NCBI RefSeq assembly: GCF_036421855.1
Contig: NZ_JAZGOK010000002.1
Strand: one strand, 5' to 3'
From: Georgenia_B sunbinii
GTDB lineage: Bacteria; Actinomycetota; Actinomycetes; Actinomycetales; Actinomycetaceae
Length of the DNA: 64,000 nucleotides
A program made the position numbers and the translations under genes. The notes under the pieces are model-generated. The model saw only the letters and a program-made list of their open reading frames with translations. It ran no database searches and was not told the DNA's origin. Numbering within the stretch: the stretch's first letter is position 1; each line of letters starts with the position of its first letter. Positions 35,430-44,057 of the stretch are shown one piece after another.

Positions 35430-36494
35430 ATGGCACAGGTCAATGCACTCCAGCTCGTCCTTCCCGCGCACGAGGTGCAGCTCGGCCTGGACACCTTCGG
35501 CGACATGACCGTCGACGAGAATGGCGCACCGCGTACCTTCGGCCAGGTGCTCCGGGAGGTCGTCGAGCAGGGCGTGCTCGCTGACGAGGTCGGCGTCGAC
35601 GCCATCGGCCTCGGCGAGCACCACCGCGACGACTTCGCCATCTCCGCGCCTGAGATCGTGCTGGCCGCGATCGCCTCCCGCACCGAGCGGATCCTGCTGG
35701 GTACTGCCGTCACCGTGCTCAGCTCGGACGACCCGGTCCGGGTCTACGAGAAGATGGCCACGCTCGACGGCGTCTCGAACGGTCGCGCCGAGGTCACCCT
35801 CGGCCGGGGCTCGTTCACCGAGTCCTTCCCGCTGTTCGGCCTGGACCTGGCGGACTACGAGCGGCTGTTCGCCGAGAAGCTCGACCTCTTCTCGCTGCTG
35901 CGCGCCGAGGAGCCGGTCACCTGGAGCGGCAACGTCCGCGGCCCGCTCAACAACGCGCAGGTCTACCCGCGCACCGAGGCCGGAACGCTGCGCAGCTGGA
36001 TCGGCGTCGGCGGCTCGCCGGAGTCGGTGATCCGGGCCGCGCGGTACGGCATCCCGATGATGCTCGCGATCATCGGCGGCGAGCCCGCCCGGTTCGTGCC
36101 GTTCGCCGACCTCTACCGCCGCGCGCTGACCGAGCTCGAGCAGCCCGAGCTGCCGGTCGGGGTGCACGCGCCCGGCTTCGTCGCGGCGACCGACGAGCAG
36201 GCGCGCGAGCTGATGTTCCCGCACTTCAAGGCCAACCGGGACCGCATCGGCGCGGAGCGCGGCTGGCCCCCGACCTCTCGCGAGCAGTTCGACGCCGAGG
36301 TCGAGCACGGCGCGGTGTTCGCCGGCTCCCCGGAGACCGTCGCCCGCAAGATCGCCGACACTGTGCGCCAGCTCGGCCTCAGCCGGTTCGACCTCAAGTA
36401 CAGCAACGGCCCGATGCCGCACAGGCACACCCTGGAGGCGATCCGTCTCTACGGGACCGAGGTCATCCCGCGGGTGCGCGAGCTGCTCGGCTGA
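35430..36494 (+). CDS. LLM-class flavin-dependent oxidoreductase
   Basis: 354-aa luciferase-like TIM-barrel protein using reduced FMN or F420. It shows DAIGLGEHHRDDFAISAPEIV, here quoted as AIGLGEHHRDDFA, ILLGTAVTVLSSDDPVRVYE, quoted as LLGTAVTVLSSDDP, and GRAEVTLGRGSF. These are characteristic of the family with unknown substrates. ATG 35430 starts MAQVNALQL. A short alcohol dehydrogenase remnant follows on the same strand. Confidence 0.9.
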   Translation: MAQVNALQLVLPAHEVQLGLDTFGDMTVDENGAPRTFGQVLREVVEQGVLADEVGVDAIGLGEHHRDDFAISAPEIVLAAIASRTERILLGTAVTVLSSDDPVRVYEKMATLDGVSNGRAEVTLGRGSFTESFPLFGLDLADYERLFAEKLDLFSLLRAEEPVTWSGNVRGPLNNAQVYPRTEAGTLRSWIGVGGSPESVIRAARYGIPMMLAIIGGEPARFVPFADLYRRALTELEQPELPVGVHAPGFVAATDEQARELMFPHFKANRDRIGAERGWPPTSREQFDAEVEHGAVFAGSPETVARKIADTVRQLGLSRFDLKYSNGPMPHRHTLEAIRLYGTEVIPRVRELLG

Positions 36495-36519
36495 GGACCC
36501 GCGGCAGGGGTCGCGGTCC

Positions 36520-36597
36520 GACGAGATCGGGGACGGCCTCGAGCGGCTGAAGAACAACGAGGTCGAGGGGCGGCTCGTCGCGCAGTTCGGCGACTGA
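36520..36597 (+). pseudogene. C-terminal remnant of a zinc-type alcohol dehydrogenase
   Basis: Twenty-five codons in clean GC-biased frame, ending at TGA 36595-36597, read DEIGDGLERLKNNEVEGRL and then VAQFGD. This is the typical last helix and strand of medium-chain dehydrogenases. Nothing of the rest of the gene is present; the LLM gene stops 26 bases before it. A deletion relic. Confidence 0.6.
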
Positions 36598-36655
36598 GTC
36601 GGCCACGCCGTCGGTCTGGTGTAGTTGCGCGGTCGCGTACCCGACTCCGCCCACA

Positions 36656-37153
36656 TCAGGCCGGCGGCGCCGTCAGCCGGACGACGCCGTCCGCGGGGCG
36701 GCCCGCTGCTCGCAATTGGCCGGTCCCGGCCGCCCACTCGGTCATGGCGACAACTGCCAACGCCGAGGTCGGCATCCGGGTCCAGACGCCGGTGAGCGTG
36801 TCGACCAGCGCCTCGACCGCCGGGTTGTGGCCGACGAGGGCGACGGTGCCGGCGTGCTCGGGAAGGTGCCGGACGACGTCGAGCAGCTGGTCGCCGGAGA
36901 AGGTGTACGCGCCGCGTGCCAGCCGCGTCGGTGGCGCCGCGGGCAGCTCGGCGGCGACCAGGTCCCAGGTCTGCCAGGCGCGGATGGCGACAGAGACCAC
37001 CGCCAGGTCGAGCGGGTCGAGGTGCTCGGCTATCCAGCGCCCCGTCTCGGGTGCCTGGCGGCGGCCGGGCGGCGCCAGCGGCCGCTCCTCGTCGCCTACC
37101 GGTGCGTCCCAGTCCGACTTGGCGTGCCGGATCACGACGAGAGTGTGTGCCAC
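36656..37153 (-). CDS. SixA-type histidine phosphatase
   Basis: 165-aa member of the histidine phosphatase superfamily. Its phosphohistidine motif is RHAKSDW (9-15), with Arg in SVAIRAWQTW and a second His in LVGHNPAVEAL. In Enterobacteria SixA dephosphorylates phosphohistidine proteins; the actinobacterial target is unknown. ATG 37153. Divergent from the small LysM gene. Confidence 0.9.
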   Translation of the reverse strand: MAHTLVVIRHAKSDWDAPVGDEERPLAPPGRRQAPETGRWIAEHLDPLDLAVVSVAIRAWQTWDLVAAELPAAPPTRLARGAYTFSGDQLLDVVRHLPEHAGTVALVGHNPAVEALVDTLTGVWTRMPTSALAVVAMTEWAAGTGQLRAAGRPADGVVRLTAPPA

Positions 37154-37206
37154 GGCCGGCCCCCTTCCAGTGCCGGCAGCCTAGACCGGGCGTTCGCCCA
37201 CCGGGC

Positions 37207-37377
37207 ATGTCGTGCGGCGGCAGTCGGCTGACGCGCGGGGAGACGCTCTGGGGCATCGCCCAGCAGCACTACGGCAACGGCAGCTTCTACCACCGGTTGG
37301 TCGCCGCCAACCCGGCCATCACCAACCCCAACGTCATCCACCCCGGTGACGTGGTGCGCGTGCCGCAGGGGTCGTAG
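37207..37377 (+). CDS. LysM-domain peptide (possibly incomplete)
   Basis: 56 aa forming little more than one LysM module: RGETLWGIAQQHYGNGSFYH, then VIHPGDVVRVPQGS. LysM domains bind peptidoglycan N-acetylglucosamine. There is no signal peptide, and the last 46 codons' worth of sequence lies beside an assembly anomaly, so the gene may be truncated or mis-assembled. ATG 37207 is the only reasonable start. Confidence 0.55.
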   Translation: MSCGGSRLTRGETLWGIAQQHYGNGSFYHRLVAANPAITNPNVIHPGDVVRVPQGS

Positions 37378-37486
37378 GGCGCAGTGGGGGGGGGGGGGGG
37401 GGGGCAAGCGGGGGGGCACCCGCGCGCNAACGTCATCCACCCCGGTGACGTGGTGCGCGTGCCGCAGGGGTCGTAGGGCGCAGTGG
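37330..37486. other. Assembly anomaly: poly-G, N and duplicated 58-bp flank
   Basis: The same 58 bases occur at 37330-37387 and 37429-37486. Between them lie a run of 19 G (37386-37404), a G-rich piece and a single ambiguous base N at 37428. This is the signature of two contigs joined across a failed homopolymer, not of a biological repeat. The second copy probably continues directly from the LysM gene end. Confidence 0.9.
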
Positions 37487-37512
37487 CCGAGGCGGCGGGC
37501 GCCCGATCGGCG

Positions 37513-38172
37513 CTACCGCTGCGCGCCCACCGCCTCGGCCACGGGCGTGCCGCCGTCGCGGAACCCGATCGTGCGGCCCACGCTCGCCGGCTCGTCCAGC
37601 GCCGCGACGATCACCAGTGCGACGTTGGCGCGTGACGTCGGGTGCTTGCCTCCGGTGGGGGCCGAGATGATGTCGATCGTCCCGGTGGCGTCGTCCATGG
37701 TGAGGTTGCCCGGGGCGACGATCGTCCAGTCCAGGCCGGAGTCCCGCAGATGGGTGTCGGCGTCGGCCTTGGCCTGGGCGTACGGGTAGAAGGAGTCGTC
37801 CTCTGGCACGCCGTGGTCCTGGCCGGCGCCCAGGTAGGACACCATGATGAAGCGGCGCACCCCGGCCTGCGCGGCGGCGTCGATGGTCCGGATCGCGGCG
37901 TCGCGGTCGACGGCCCAGGTCCGCTCCGGGCTGCCGCCGCCCGCTCCGGCGCTCCACACGACGGCCTCTTGACCGCGGAGGAGCTCGGCGATCTCGGTGA
38001 CGGACAGCGTCTCGACGTCCGCGACGACGGCGGTGGCGCCGGATGCCGCGACATCCTCCTCATGGTCGGGGTTGCGGACGACGCTGCTGACCACGTCGCC
38101 GCGGTCGGTGAGCAGCGGGGCCAGCAGGAGGGCGACCTTGCCGTGGCCGCCGAAGATTGTCACGTTCGTCAT
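37513..38172 (-). CDS. NAD(P)-binding protein of the NmrA/SDR_a5 type
   Basis: 219-aa atypical short-chain dehydrogenase-like protein. It opens MTNVTIFGGHGKVALLLAPL, whose GGHGKVA is a variant of the GxxGxxG cofactor motif. Later come YAQAKADAD (Tyr-x3-Lys) and LDWTIVAPGNLT, typical of NAD(P)-binding sugar-epimerase-like or NmrA-like regulators. ATG 38172 has GGAGAAC upstream; the longer frame is not conserved. Substrate or redox-sensing role unknown. Confidence 0.87.
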   Translation of the reverse strand: MTNVTIFGGHGKVALLLAPLLTDRGDVVSSVVRNPDHEEDVAASGATAVVADVETLSVTEIAELLRGQEAVVWSAGAGGGSPERTWAVDRDAAIRTIDAAAQAGVRRFIMVSYLGAGQDHGVPEDDSFYPYAQAKADADTHLRDSGLDWTIVAPGNLTMDDATGTIDIISAPTGGKHPTSRANVALVIVAALDEPASVGRTIGFRDGGTPVAEAVGAQR

Positions 38173-38401
38173 CAGGGTTCTCCTCGTGAGGTCGAGACAG
38201 GTGGACTCCAACGACGCTATGCGAGGCGCGGCGGCTCCGCACACCGGCGCCGCTGTCCGCTGGCGACGACTCCGCCACGTTGCTCCACAGCGGTGGCGCT
38301 GGGTGGTTGCATCCCCACCTGTGCTGATGTCGACGGCGCCGATGGCGCGCCGTCGGCCATGCTCCGGTCACCGACGGGCTGTCGACAGCGAGGAGAGGAC
38401 C

Positions 38402-39010
38402 ATGGCCGAGGACACCAGGCTGGCCGCGCCAGCGCGCAACGGGCAACCGTGGACGGACGCGGAGTACGAGGAGATCCTCGCCGCGGCCAGGGAGGGCGTG
38501 ACTGATGTCGAGACCGTCGCGGCGCGGCTCGAACGCGGGACCCACGCCACGTCGCTCAAGGTCCGCCGCCTGCTGCCCGTGGCAGAACGGTCGGCGCCTG
38601 TCGACCGGGCTCTGGCACTGCTGCGTCGCCACCAGGACGATCCGGAGTACGACTGGCAGCGCGTGACCCTGGAGGAGCCGCCGCCCCGGCCGGTGATCGC
38701 GCCACCGGCCCTCACCGGCATCGCCGGCCTGTCCACCGGCGAGCTGGTCACGGTGGCCTACGCCGTCGGCCTGGCGGCGTCGGCGGTGGACGACGACGTC
38801 GTCGCCCGGGTGGGGGAGGAGCTGCAGCACCGTGACCTGCTGGTGGCGCTGCTCGACTACCGGACCGAGCGGCTGCTGCGGCAGCCCGGCGCCGAGATCA
38901 CGGTGGCGCGCGCCACCTCGGAGGCTGGCGCCTGGCTGCAGCGGGTGTTCCCGATGGCGGACCACGCGTTTCCCTACTGGCGCTTCGACGGCCCGGACGA
39001 CTACTTCTGA
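38402..39010 (+). CDS. Hypothetical protein with N-terminal Myb/SANT-like helix region
   Basis: 202 aa. It begins MAEDTRLAAPARNGQPWTD. The residues PWTDAEYEEILAAAREG resemble the start of a SANT/Myb-like helix bundle seen in several actinobacterial proteins. A Pro-rich linker and a helical C-terminal half ending AFPYWRFDGPDDYF follow. ATG 38402 behind GAGGAGAGG. Function unknown; the next gene on the same strand is telA-like but 109 bases away. Confidence 0.65.
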   Translation: MAEDTRLAAPARNGQPWTDAEYEEILAAAREGVTDVETVAARLERGTHATSLKVRRLLPVAERSAPVDRALALLRRHQDDPEYDWQRVTLEEPPPRPVIAPPALTGIAGLSTGELVTVAYAVGLAASAVDDDVVARVGEELQHRDLLVALLDYRTERLLRQPGAEITVARATSEAGAWLQRVFPMADHAFPYWRFDGPDDYF

Positions 39011-39119
39011 AGAGCCGGGCGGGCGGTCCCGACGACTCGGTCAGAGGATTGACGGAGTCACACCGAGCAGATCCTGAGAGACTCTTCCTGACCCCGGAGT
39101 TGTCTGAGGAGTGCACGGT

Positions 39120-40364
39120 ATGTCCAACCCGCTCGACCTGAGCCAGAACGAGCCCCCCGCCGTCGAGAACCCGCTGCAGCTGGAGCCGCCCGAGGCGGCG
39201 GCCGAGGTAGCCGTCCACGAGCCGGAGAAGGTCGCCGGCATGATCCTCGTGGACGCCGACGCCCAGGAGAAGCACGCCGAGACGGCTCGCGCCTTCCTCG
39301 ACGAGCTCCTCGCCGCCCCGTTGCACAGCCCGGAGTTCCAGGTGAAGCTCTCGCAGCTGACCCACCTGGGCGAGGGCACCATGCAGCAGGCGGCCGACTC
39401 CTCCAACCGGATGCTCAACCGGCCGGCCGCGGCGCTCGCAGCGACCGGCGCCGACCCGGCCTCACGCACCGGGAGCAGCCTGGCCGAGCTGCGGCAGATC
39501 ATCACCGAGCTCGACCCGAAGCGCCACGACCTCACCGGCACGAAGCGCATCCTGAAGTTTCTGCCCGGCGGCAGCGCCATGCAGCGGTACTTCCTCAAGT
39601 ACGAGTCCGCGCAGGAACAGCTCGACGCCATCATCAAGGCCCTCAAGGGCGGCCAGGACGAGCTGCGCCGGGACAACGCCGCCATCCAGACCGAGCGCGA
39701 CGCCCTGTGGTCAGCACTGGGCCAGCTGGCGAACTACGCGGTCCTCGCCCGGCACCTCGGCGACGGCCTCGAGCAGCAGATCGCCGCACGTCGCGCCGAA
39801 GGGATGGACGACGACGCGGCCACGCTCGAGGGGGACGCACTGTTCGCCGTCCGCCAGCGCCACCAGGACCTGATGACCCAGATGGCCGTCGCCGTCCAGG
39901 GCTACCTGGCCCTCGACGTCGTGAAGAAGAACAACGCTGAGCTCATCAAGGGCGTGGACCGAGCACTGGACACCACGGTGACGGCGCTGCGGGTCGCGGT
40001 GATCGTCTCGCAGGCGCTCGCGCAGCAGAAGATCGCGCTGGCACAGATCGACGCCCTCAACTCGACCACCTCGGACATGATCGTCTCCACCTCGGAGCTG
40101 CTCCGTTCGCAGGGAGCGGCGATCCAGCAGACCGCCGCCCAGGCGACCGTCGACCCGGCGAAGCTGCAGCAGGCCTTCGACAACGTGTTCCAGGCGATGG
40201 ACGAGATCGACCGGTACAAGGCCGAGGCCGCACGGTCGATGAAGCAGACCGTGACGGTGCTCGAGGGGCAGGTGGGACGAGCGCGGCTGCACCTGGAGCG
40301 CAGCCACTCCACCGACGCCCCCACGCCCACTGACGCCCCCATCACGCCCACCCGAGGGGACTGA
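39120..40364 (+). CDS. Toxic anion resistance protein (TelA family)
   Basis: 414-aa cytoplasmic coiled-coil protein of the TelA family, originally linked to tellurite resistance and cell-envelope stress. It has the family blocks FLPGGSAMQRYFLKYESAQEQ (quoted as LPGGSAMQRYFLKYESAQ), LANYAVLARHLGDGLEQQ and ALDVVKKNNAELIKGVDRAL (quoted as VVKKNNAELIKGVDRAL). ATG 39120 lies behind GAGGAG. It is 2 bases from the membrane gene that follows, the usual XpaC-like partner. No TerD-type gene is nearby. Confidence 0.9.
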   Translation: MSNPLDLSQNEPPAVENPLQLEPPEAAAEVAVHEPEKVAGMILVDADAQEKHAETARAFLDELLAAPLHSPEFQVKLSQLTHLGEGTMQQAADSSNRMLNRPAAALAATGADPASRTGSSLAELRQIITELDPKRHDLTGTKRILKFLPGGSAMQRYFLKYESAQEQLDAIIKALKGGQDELRRDNAAIQTERDALWSALGQLANYAVLARHLGDGLEQQIAARRAEGMDDDAATLEGDALFAVRQRHQDLMTQMAVAVQGYLALDVVKKNNAELIKGVDRALDTTVTALRVAVIVSQALAQQKIALAQIDALNSTTSDMIVSTSELLRSQGAAIQQTAAQATVDPAKLQQAFDNVFQAMDEIDRYKAEAARSMKQTVTVLEGQVGRARLHLERSHSTDAPTPTDAPITPTRGD

Positions 40365-40366
40365 CG

Positions 40367-41152
40367 ATGTCACGGCTCACGCTCGGCAATGTCGCGAAGG
40401 TGGCCCTCACCGTCTTCTTCCTGCCGTTGCTGGCCTACCTGGTGCTCCTCATCGGATCGGTCAAGAAGAAGCTCTGGGTCGGGCTGGAGGGCGCGATCTA
40501 CGCGGCCGGCTTCTCCGCGGCGCTCTTCGTGCTCGACTTCAGCGGCCGCGCCGTGCTCCTCGGCCTCGCCTCGATGGCGGCCTCCGGCGTGCGCGCCTAC
40601 CACCTGCGTGACCTCTGGTTGCCGCAGCGGCGTCGCCGGTGGTGGCGGCCCGCCCCGGCTGAGTCCACGAGCTACGTGTCCGTTCCGCCGCGCCCGGGCG
40701 ACGGGGCCGCGCCGTCGGACGACCTGCCCGCCGCTCTCGGTTGGGTCGCCGCCCGCGCCAAGCAGAACAAGCACCGCCTCCCCGGCGGGGCCTACGTCGC
40801 CCTGCTGGAGACGTGCCAGGTGCTGGACTCGGTCATCGACGCAGAGCAGCGGCAACCGTCCGCGGATGCTCGCCTCGAGTACGAGCTCGACGCCGTGGTG
40901 CGGGAGTACCTGCCCGAGGTCCTCCAGGGCTACCTGGCCCTCCCGCCGAGCATGGTGGGCACGCGGCAGCCCAACGGTCGTACCCCTGACGAGGAGCTGG
41001 TCGAGCAGCTTCAGCTGCTCTCCGGGCAGGCCGAGGCGCTGAGCGTGAGCCGCCACAGCCGCGCAACGGCGGAACTGACCACCACGGGCAACTTTCTGCG
41101 GGAGAAGTTCGGGCATCGTCGCCAGGGCGCGGTCGACCTCGGGATCGAGTAG
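40367..41152 (+). CDS. XpaC-like membrane partner of TelA
   Basis: 261 aa. Two hydrophobic segments (about 10-30 and 40-65) are followed by a charged cytoplasmic region with long helices. The arrangement and position directly after telA match the XpaC/YceG-type partner proteins that accompany TelA in Gram-positive bacteria. ATG 40367, two bases after the telA stop, so translation is coupled. Role in envelope stress is inferred. Confidence 0.7.
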   Translation: MSRLTLGNVAKVALTVFFLPLLAYLVLLIGSVKKKLWVGLEGAIYAAGFSAALFVLDFSGRAVLLGLASMAASGVRAYHLRDLWLPQRRRRWWRPAPAESTSYVSVPPRPGDGAAPSDDLPAALGWVAARAKQNKHRLPGGAYVALLETCQVLDSVIDAEQRQPSADARLEYELDAVVREYLPEVLQGYLALPPSMVGTRQPNGRTPDEELVEQLQLLSGQAEALSVSRHSRATAELTTTGNFLREKFGHRRQGAVDLGIE

Positions 41153-41205
41153 GTCCGGCCCGACGGGCCGCGACGCCGCCCGCGCACGTTACGTAGGATC
41201 GATGT

Positions 41206-41895
41206 ATGACCTCGAGCGGCGGTGAGCAGGCGGCGCCGTCCATTCCGGGCGACGACGACGGGCTCGAGGTGCTGGTAATCCCTACGTCGGTGGGGGAGGC
41301 CCGGGTGCACCTGCGCGGCGCCCCGGATCCACGAGGAGTGATGTTGCTCGGGCACGGCGCCGGCGGCGGGGTCGCGGCGCCGGACCTCCAGGTCGGCTCC
41401 CGCGTGGCACTGTCGCTCGGCTGGGCGGTCGCGCTCGTCGAGCAGCCCTACCGCGTTGCCGGCCGGCGCGCACCGGCCCCTGCCCGACAGCTCGACGCCG
41501 CCTGGACCGAGATCGTGACCGTGGTCGCCGAGCGGTTCGTCGGGCTGCCGCTCGTCGTCGGCGGACGATCCTCCGGAGCCCGGGTGGCCTGCCGGACGGC
41601 GACCGCCGCCGGAGCGGTGGCAGTGCTCTGCCTGGCGTTCCCGCTGCAGACGCCGCGCCGGCCCGACCGGCCGAGCCGGCTGCCCGAGCTCGAGGCGGTC
41701 GAGGTGCCGGTCCTCGTAGTGCAGGGCGAGCGCGATGCTTTCGGGATGCCGCCCGAGGGCCCCGGCCGCCGGGTGGTCGTGGTCCCCGGCGACCACAGCC
41801 TGAAGAAGGACGATCCCGAGATCGCCACCGCGATCAGCCGCTGGCTCGGCGCGTTGGACCTCACCAGCTCTCCCGAGAGGAAGCCCGATGAGTAA
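41206..41895 (+). CDS. Alpha/beta hydrolase (KANL3/Tex30-like)
   Basis: 229 aa with an alpha/beta-hydrolase core. Its oxyanion segment is LLGHGAGGG, the nucleophile elbow is GGRSSGA (Ser), the acid is in VQGERDAFG, and His is in PGDHSLKK. This is the KANL3/Tex30-type group of small hydrolases, with unknown substrates. ATG 41206. It overlaps the DUF4260 gene by 8 nt. Confidence 0.87.
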   Translation: MTSSGGEQAAPSIPGDDDGLEVLVIPTSVGEARVHLRGAPDPRGVMLLGHGAGGGVAAPDLQVGSRVALSLGWAVALVEQPYRVAGRRAPAPARQLDAAWTEIVTVVAERFVGLPLVVGGRSSGARVACRTATAAGAVAVLCLAFPLQTPRRPDRPSRLPELEAVEVPVLVVQGERDAFGMPPEGPGRRVVVVPGDHSLKKDDPEIATAISRWLGALDLTSSPERKPDE

Positions 41896-42307
41896 GCCGC
41901 CAATGTCCCCAACGCCAGCAGGTGCGATCCCGACTCCGGCGGTCGCCGGTACGCCGCTGCGCATCCTCCGGACCGAGGGCGTCGTCCTGCTCGCTGCCGC
42001 CGTCGCCGCGTACTTCGTCGCGCTGGACGAGCCGTGGTGGCTGGTCCCCCTGCTGCTCTTCGTGCCCGACATCTTCATGGTCGGCTACGCCAAGTCCCAC
42101 CGGCTCGGTGCGGCGTTGTACAACGTCGCACACTCCTACCCGGTGCCCGCGATCCTCGGTGCCGTCGCTGTCGCGGCGGACCAGCCGTTGTGGCAGGGGG
42201 CTGCCCTGGTGTGGTTCGCCCACATCGGCATGGACCGTGCGCTGGGCTACGGCCTCAAGTACGACACCAACTTCAAGGACACCCACCTCGGCCGTATCGG
42301 TCGGTGA
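41888..42307 (+). CDS. DUF4260 membrane protein
   Basis: 139-aa protein with four hydrophobic helices. It has PDIFMVGYAKSHRLGAALYN and HIGMDRALGYGLKYDTNFK, the conserved signatures of the DUF4260 family, whose role is unknown. Its C terminus ends THLGRIGR. The start overlaps the hydrolase gene, indicating one transcript. Confidence 0.9.
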   Translation: MSKPPMSPTPAGAIPTPAVAGTPLRILRTEGVVLLAAAVAAYFVALDEPWWLVPLLLFVPDIFMVGYAKSHRLGAALYNVAHSYPVPAILGAVAVAADQPLWQGAALVWFAHIGMDRALGYGLKYDTNFKDTHLGRIGR

Positions 42308-42332
42308 GCGACTGCCCCACCACCGATGGGAC

Positions 42333-43235
42333 TCAGGCTGCGGTGGGTCGGGAGACCGTCAGCACCGCCTCGATGACCAGTGGGGTCTCCTCGAGCCGTC
42401 GCTCCAGCTCGCGGAGCCGGTCGGCGATGTTGGGCTCGGTCTCCTCACCGACCAGGTCCACGCTCGCGACCAGGTAGACCTTCCGCGGTCCGACGAACTC
42501 CATGTGCAGGTAGTTGACGGTGGCCACGCCCGGCAGCGCGGCCAGCTGCTCTGTCATGGATTGCCGGAGTGCGGGACTGGTCTCGACGCCGACGAGGAAC
42601 CGCCGGTTCCGGTCGATGAGGACGACGGCGACGACGCCGAGCAGCAGACCCACGAGGATCGAGCCGACGGCGTCGGGCACCGGGGAGCCGGTGAGATCGT
42701 GGGCGAGCACGCCGGCGAACGCGATGAGGATCCCGACGAGCGCTGCGGCGTCCTCGGCGAACACCGCCCGCAACGTCGGGTCCGAGGTTTCCAGGGCGTG
42801 CTCGAGAACCTCGCGGTGGGCCTGCTTCGCCTCCCGGGCAGTCTGACGAAAGGCCTGCAGGAACGAGACGCCCTCGAGCACGAACGCCATGCCCAGCACG
42901 ATGTAGGCCACCAGGAAGTTGGTGGCGGGGGACGGGTCCAGCAGCTCCTGTATGCCGTGGGTGATGGAGACTGCTGCCCCGGCCACGAAGAGCCCGAGAG
43001 CCGCGAACATCGACCACACGTAGGCCTCTCGGCCGTAGCCCAGGGGGTGGGAGGTATCGACAGGGCGACGTGAGCGCCGGTCGGCGGTGAGCAGCAGCAC
43101 CTGGTTGCCGGTATCAGCCCACGAGTGTGCGGCCTCGGCGACCATTGACGCCGAGCCGGTCAGTCCCGCAGCGGCCGTCTTGGCGACCGCCACGAGGGCG
43201 TTGGCAGTGAACGCGACAACCACCGTCAGGTTCAT
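42333..43235 (-). CDS. Cation diffusion facilitator family transporter
   Basis: 300-aa metal/proton antiporter, probably exporting Zn2+ or a related divalent metal. Metal-site residues are visible in AEAAHSWADTGNQ (His and Asp) and EDAAALVG, with about six transmembrane helices and a cytoplasmic domain after residue 215. ATG 43235 gives MNLTVVVAFTANALVAV, the first helix. Convergent with DUF4260. Confidence 0.9.
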   Translation of the reverse strand: MNLTVVVAFTANALVAVAKTAAAGLTGSASMVAEAAHSWADTGNQVLLLTADRRSRRPVDTSHPLGYGREAYVWSMFAALGLFVAGAAVSITHGIQELLDPSPATNFLVAYIVLGMAFVLEGVSFLQAFRQTAREAKQAHREVLEHALETSDPTLRAVFAEDAAALVGILIAFAGVLAHDLTGSPVPDAVGSILVGLLLGVVAVVLIDRNRRFLVGVETSPALRQSMTEQLAALPGVATVNYLHMEFVGPRKVYLVASVDLVGEETEPNIADRLRELERRLEETPLVIEAVLTVSRPTAA

Positions 43236-43357
43236 CCGGCCAGCATGGCCTCGCGGGGAGAGCGCTGCACTCGGGATCACACTGCCCCGCGGAACCCGAC
43301 GGCCGCCGACCCGGCAGGCGTGGTGGGTGGTCGCCGTGCGTAGGGGCGGGCCCAGGG

Positions 43358-43954
43358 TCAGGACCAGATGCTGCGAAGCGGCGCCATGCCCTCGTCGACG
43401 TACTCCGCGATGGGCCGGACGCTGCCATCGAGATACCACTGCTCGAGAGCAGCGAAGTAGCCGAACGCCAGCGCGTTGGCCGCCACCCTGGCCTGGGTCT
43501 CGCTCAGTCCGTGGTGCGCCGCCAGCATCGGTGCGATCCGTTGGCTAGCCCGGTCGAGCGACGCGTGCAGCGCCCGGCGCACCGACGGTTCGGTGAAGAA
43601 GTACCGCGCCCGCCGCCACGGAGTGATCACCTCCGGCGGCTCCTGCTCGCCGTCGGCCGCCGGCGCCGGCCCGGACTCATACGTGAGCACCGCCCCGAGC
43701 AGGCTGCCGACCGGATCGTCCGGGTCCACGAGTGCGTCGAGCTCCTCGGGGCTCATGGTGTCGAACTCGTCGACGACGATGAGGCCTTCCTTGGTCCCGA
43801 AGTACCGGTACACCGAGGACGGCGAGACTTCCGCCGCCGCCGCGATCTCCTCGATCGTGACCGCGCCGAAGCCACGCTCGTCGAAGAGGTCAAGGGCCCG
43901 TTCCTGAATGATGCGCATCGCGTTGCGGCGCCAGCGCTCCCGAAGACCTGCCAT
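43358..43954 (-). CDS. TetR-family transcriptional regulator
   Basis: 198 aa. The N-terminal helix-turn-helix reads TIEEIAAAAEVSPSSVYRYF (33-52), followed by GTKEGL. The C-terminal ligand domain is unassigned. It is divergent from a small membrane gene at 44045. Two opposite copies of GTGACTGTC flank the gap and probably form its operator. TetR proteins usually repress themselves and the neighbour. Confidence 0.93.
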   Translation of the reverse strand: MAGLRERWRRNAMRIIQERALDLFDERGFGAVTIEEIAAAAEVSPSSVYRYFGTKEGLIVVDEFDTMSPEELDALVDPDDPVGSLLGAVLTYESGPAPAADGEQEPPEVITPWRRARYFFTEPSVRRALHASLDRASQRIAPMLAAHHGLSETQARVAANALAFGYFAALEQWYLDGSVRPIAEYVDEGMAPLRSIWS

Positions 43955-43990
43955 GGCGACAACTTAGCCGCGACCAGAGCTGCAGAGCAA

Positions 43991-44057
43991 GTGACTGTCA
44001 GAAAGATCTTGACTGTCCGCAAGGCGCTTTCTAACGTGATCGGTATGAGACAGTCAC
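43991..44057. promoter_or_regulatory. Probable TetR operator, inverted GTGACTGTC half-sites
   Basis: GTGACTGTC at 43991-43999 and its exact complement GACAGTCAC at 44049-44057, the latter inside the first codons of the membrane gene. The gap of 49 bases is wide for one dimer, so they may be two separate sites. A further GACTGTC occurs at about 44010 in direct orientation. Confidence 0.5.

Noticed and set aside
39120..41152. Complete ter tellurite-resistance cluster
   Set aside because: Only TelA and its XpaC-like partner are present; no TerD, TerC or other ter genes are seen.
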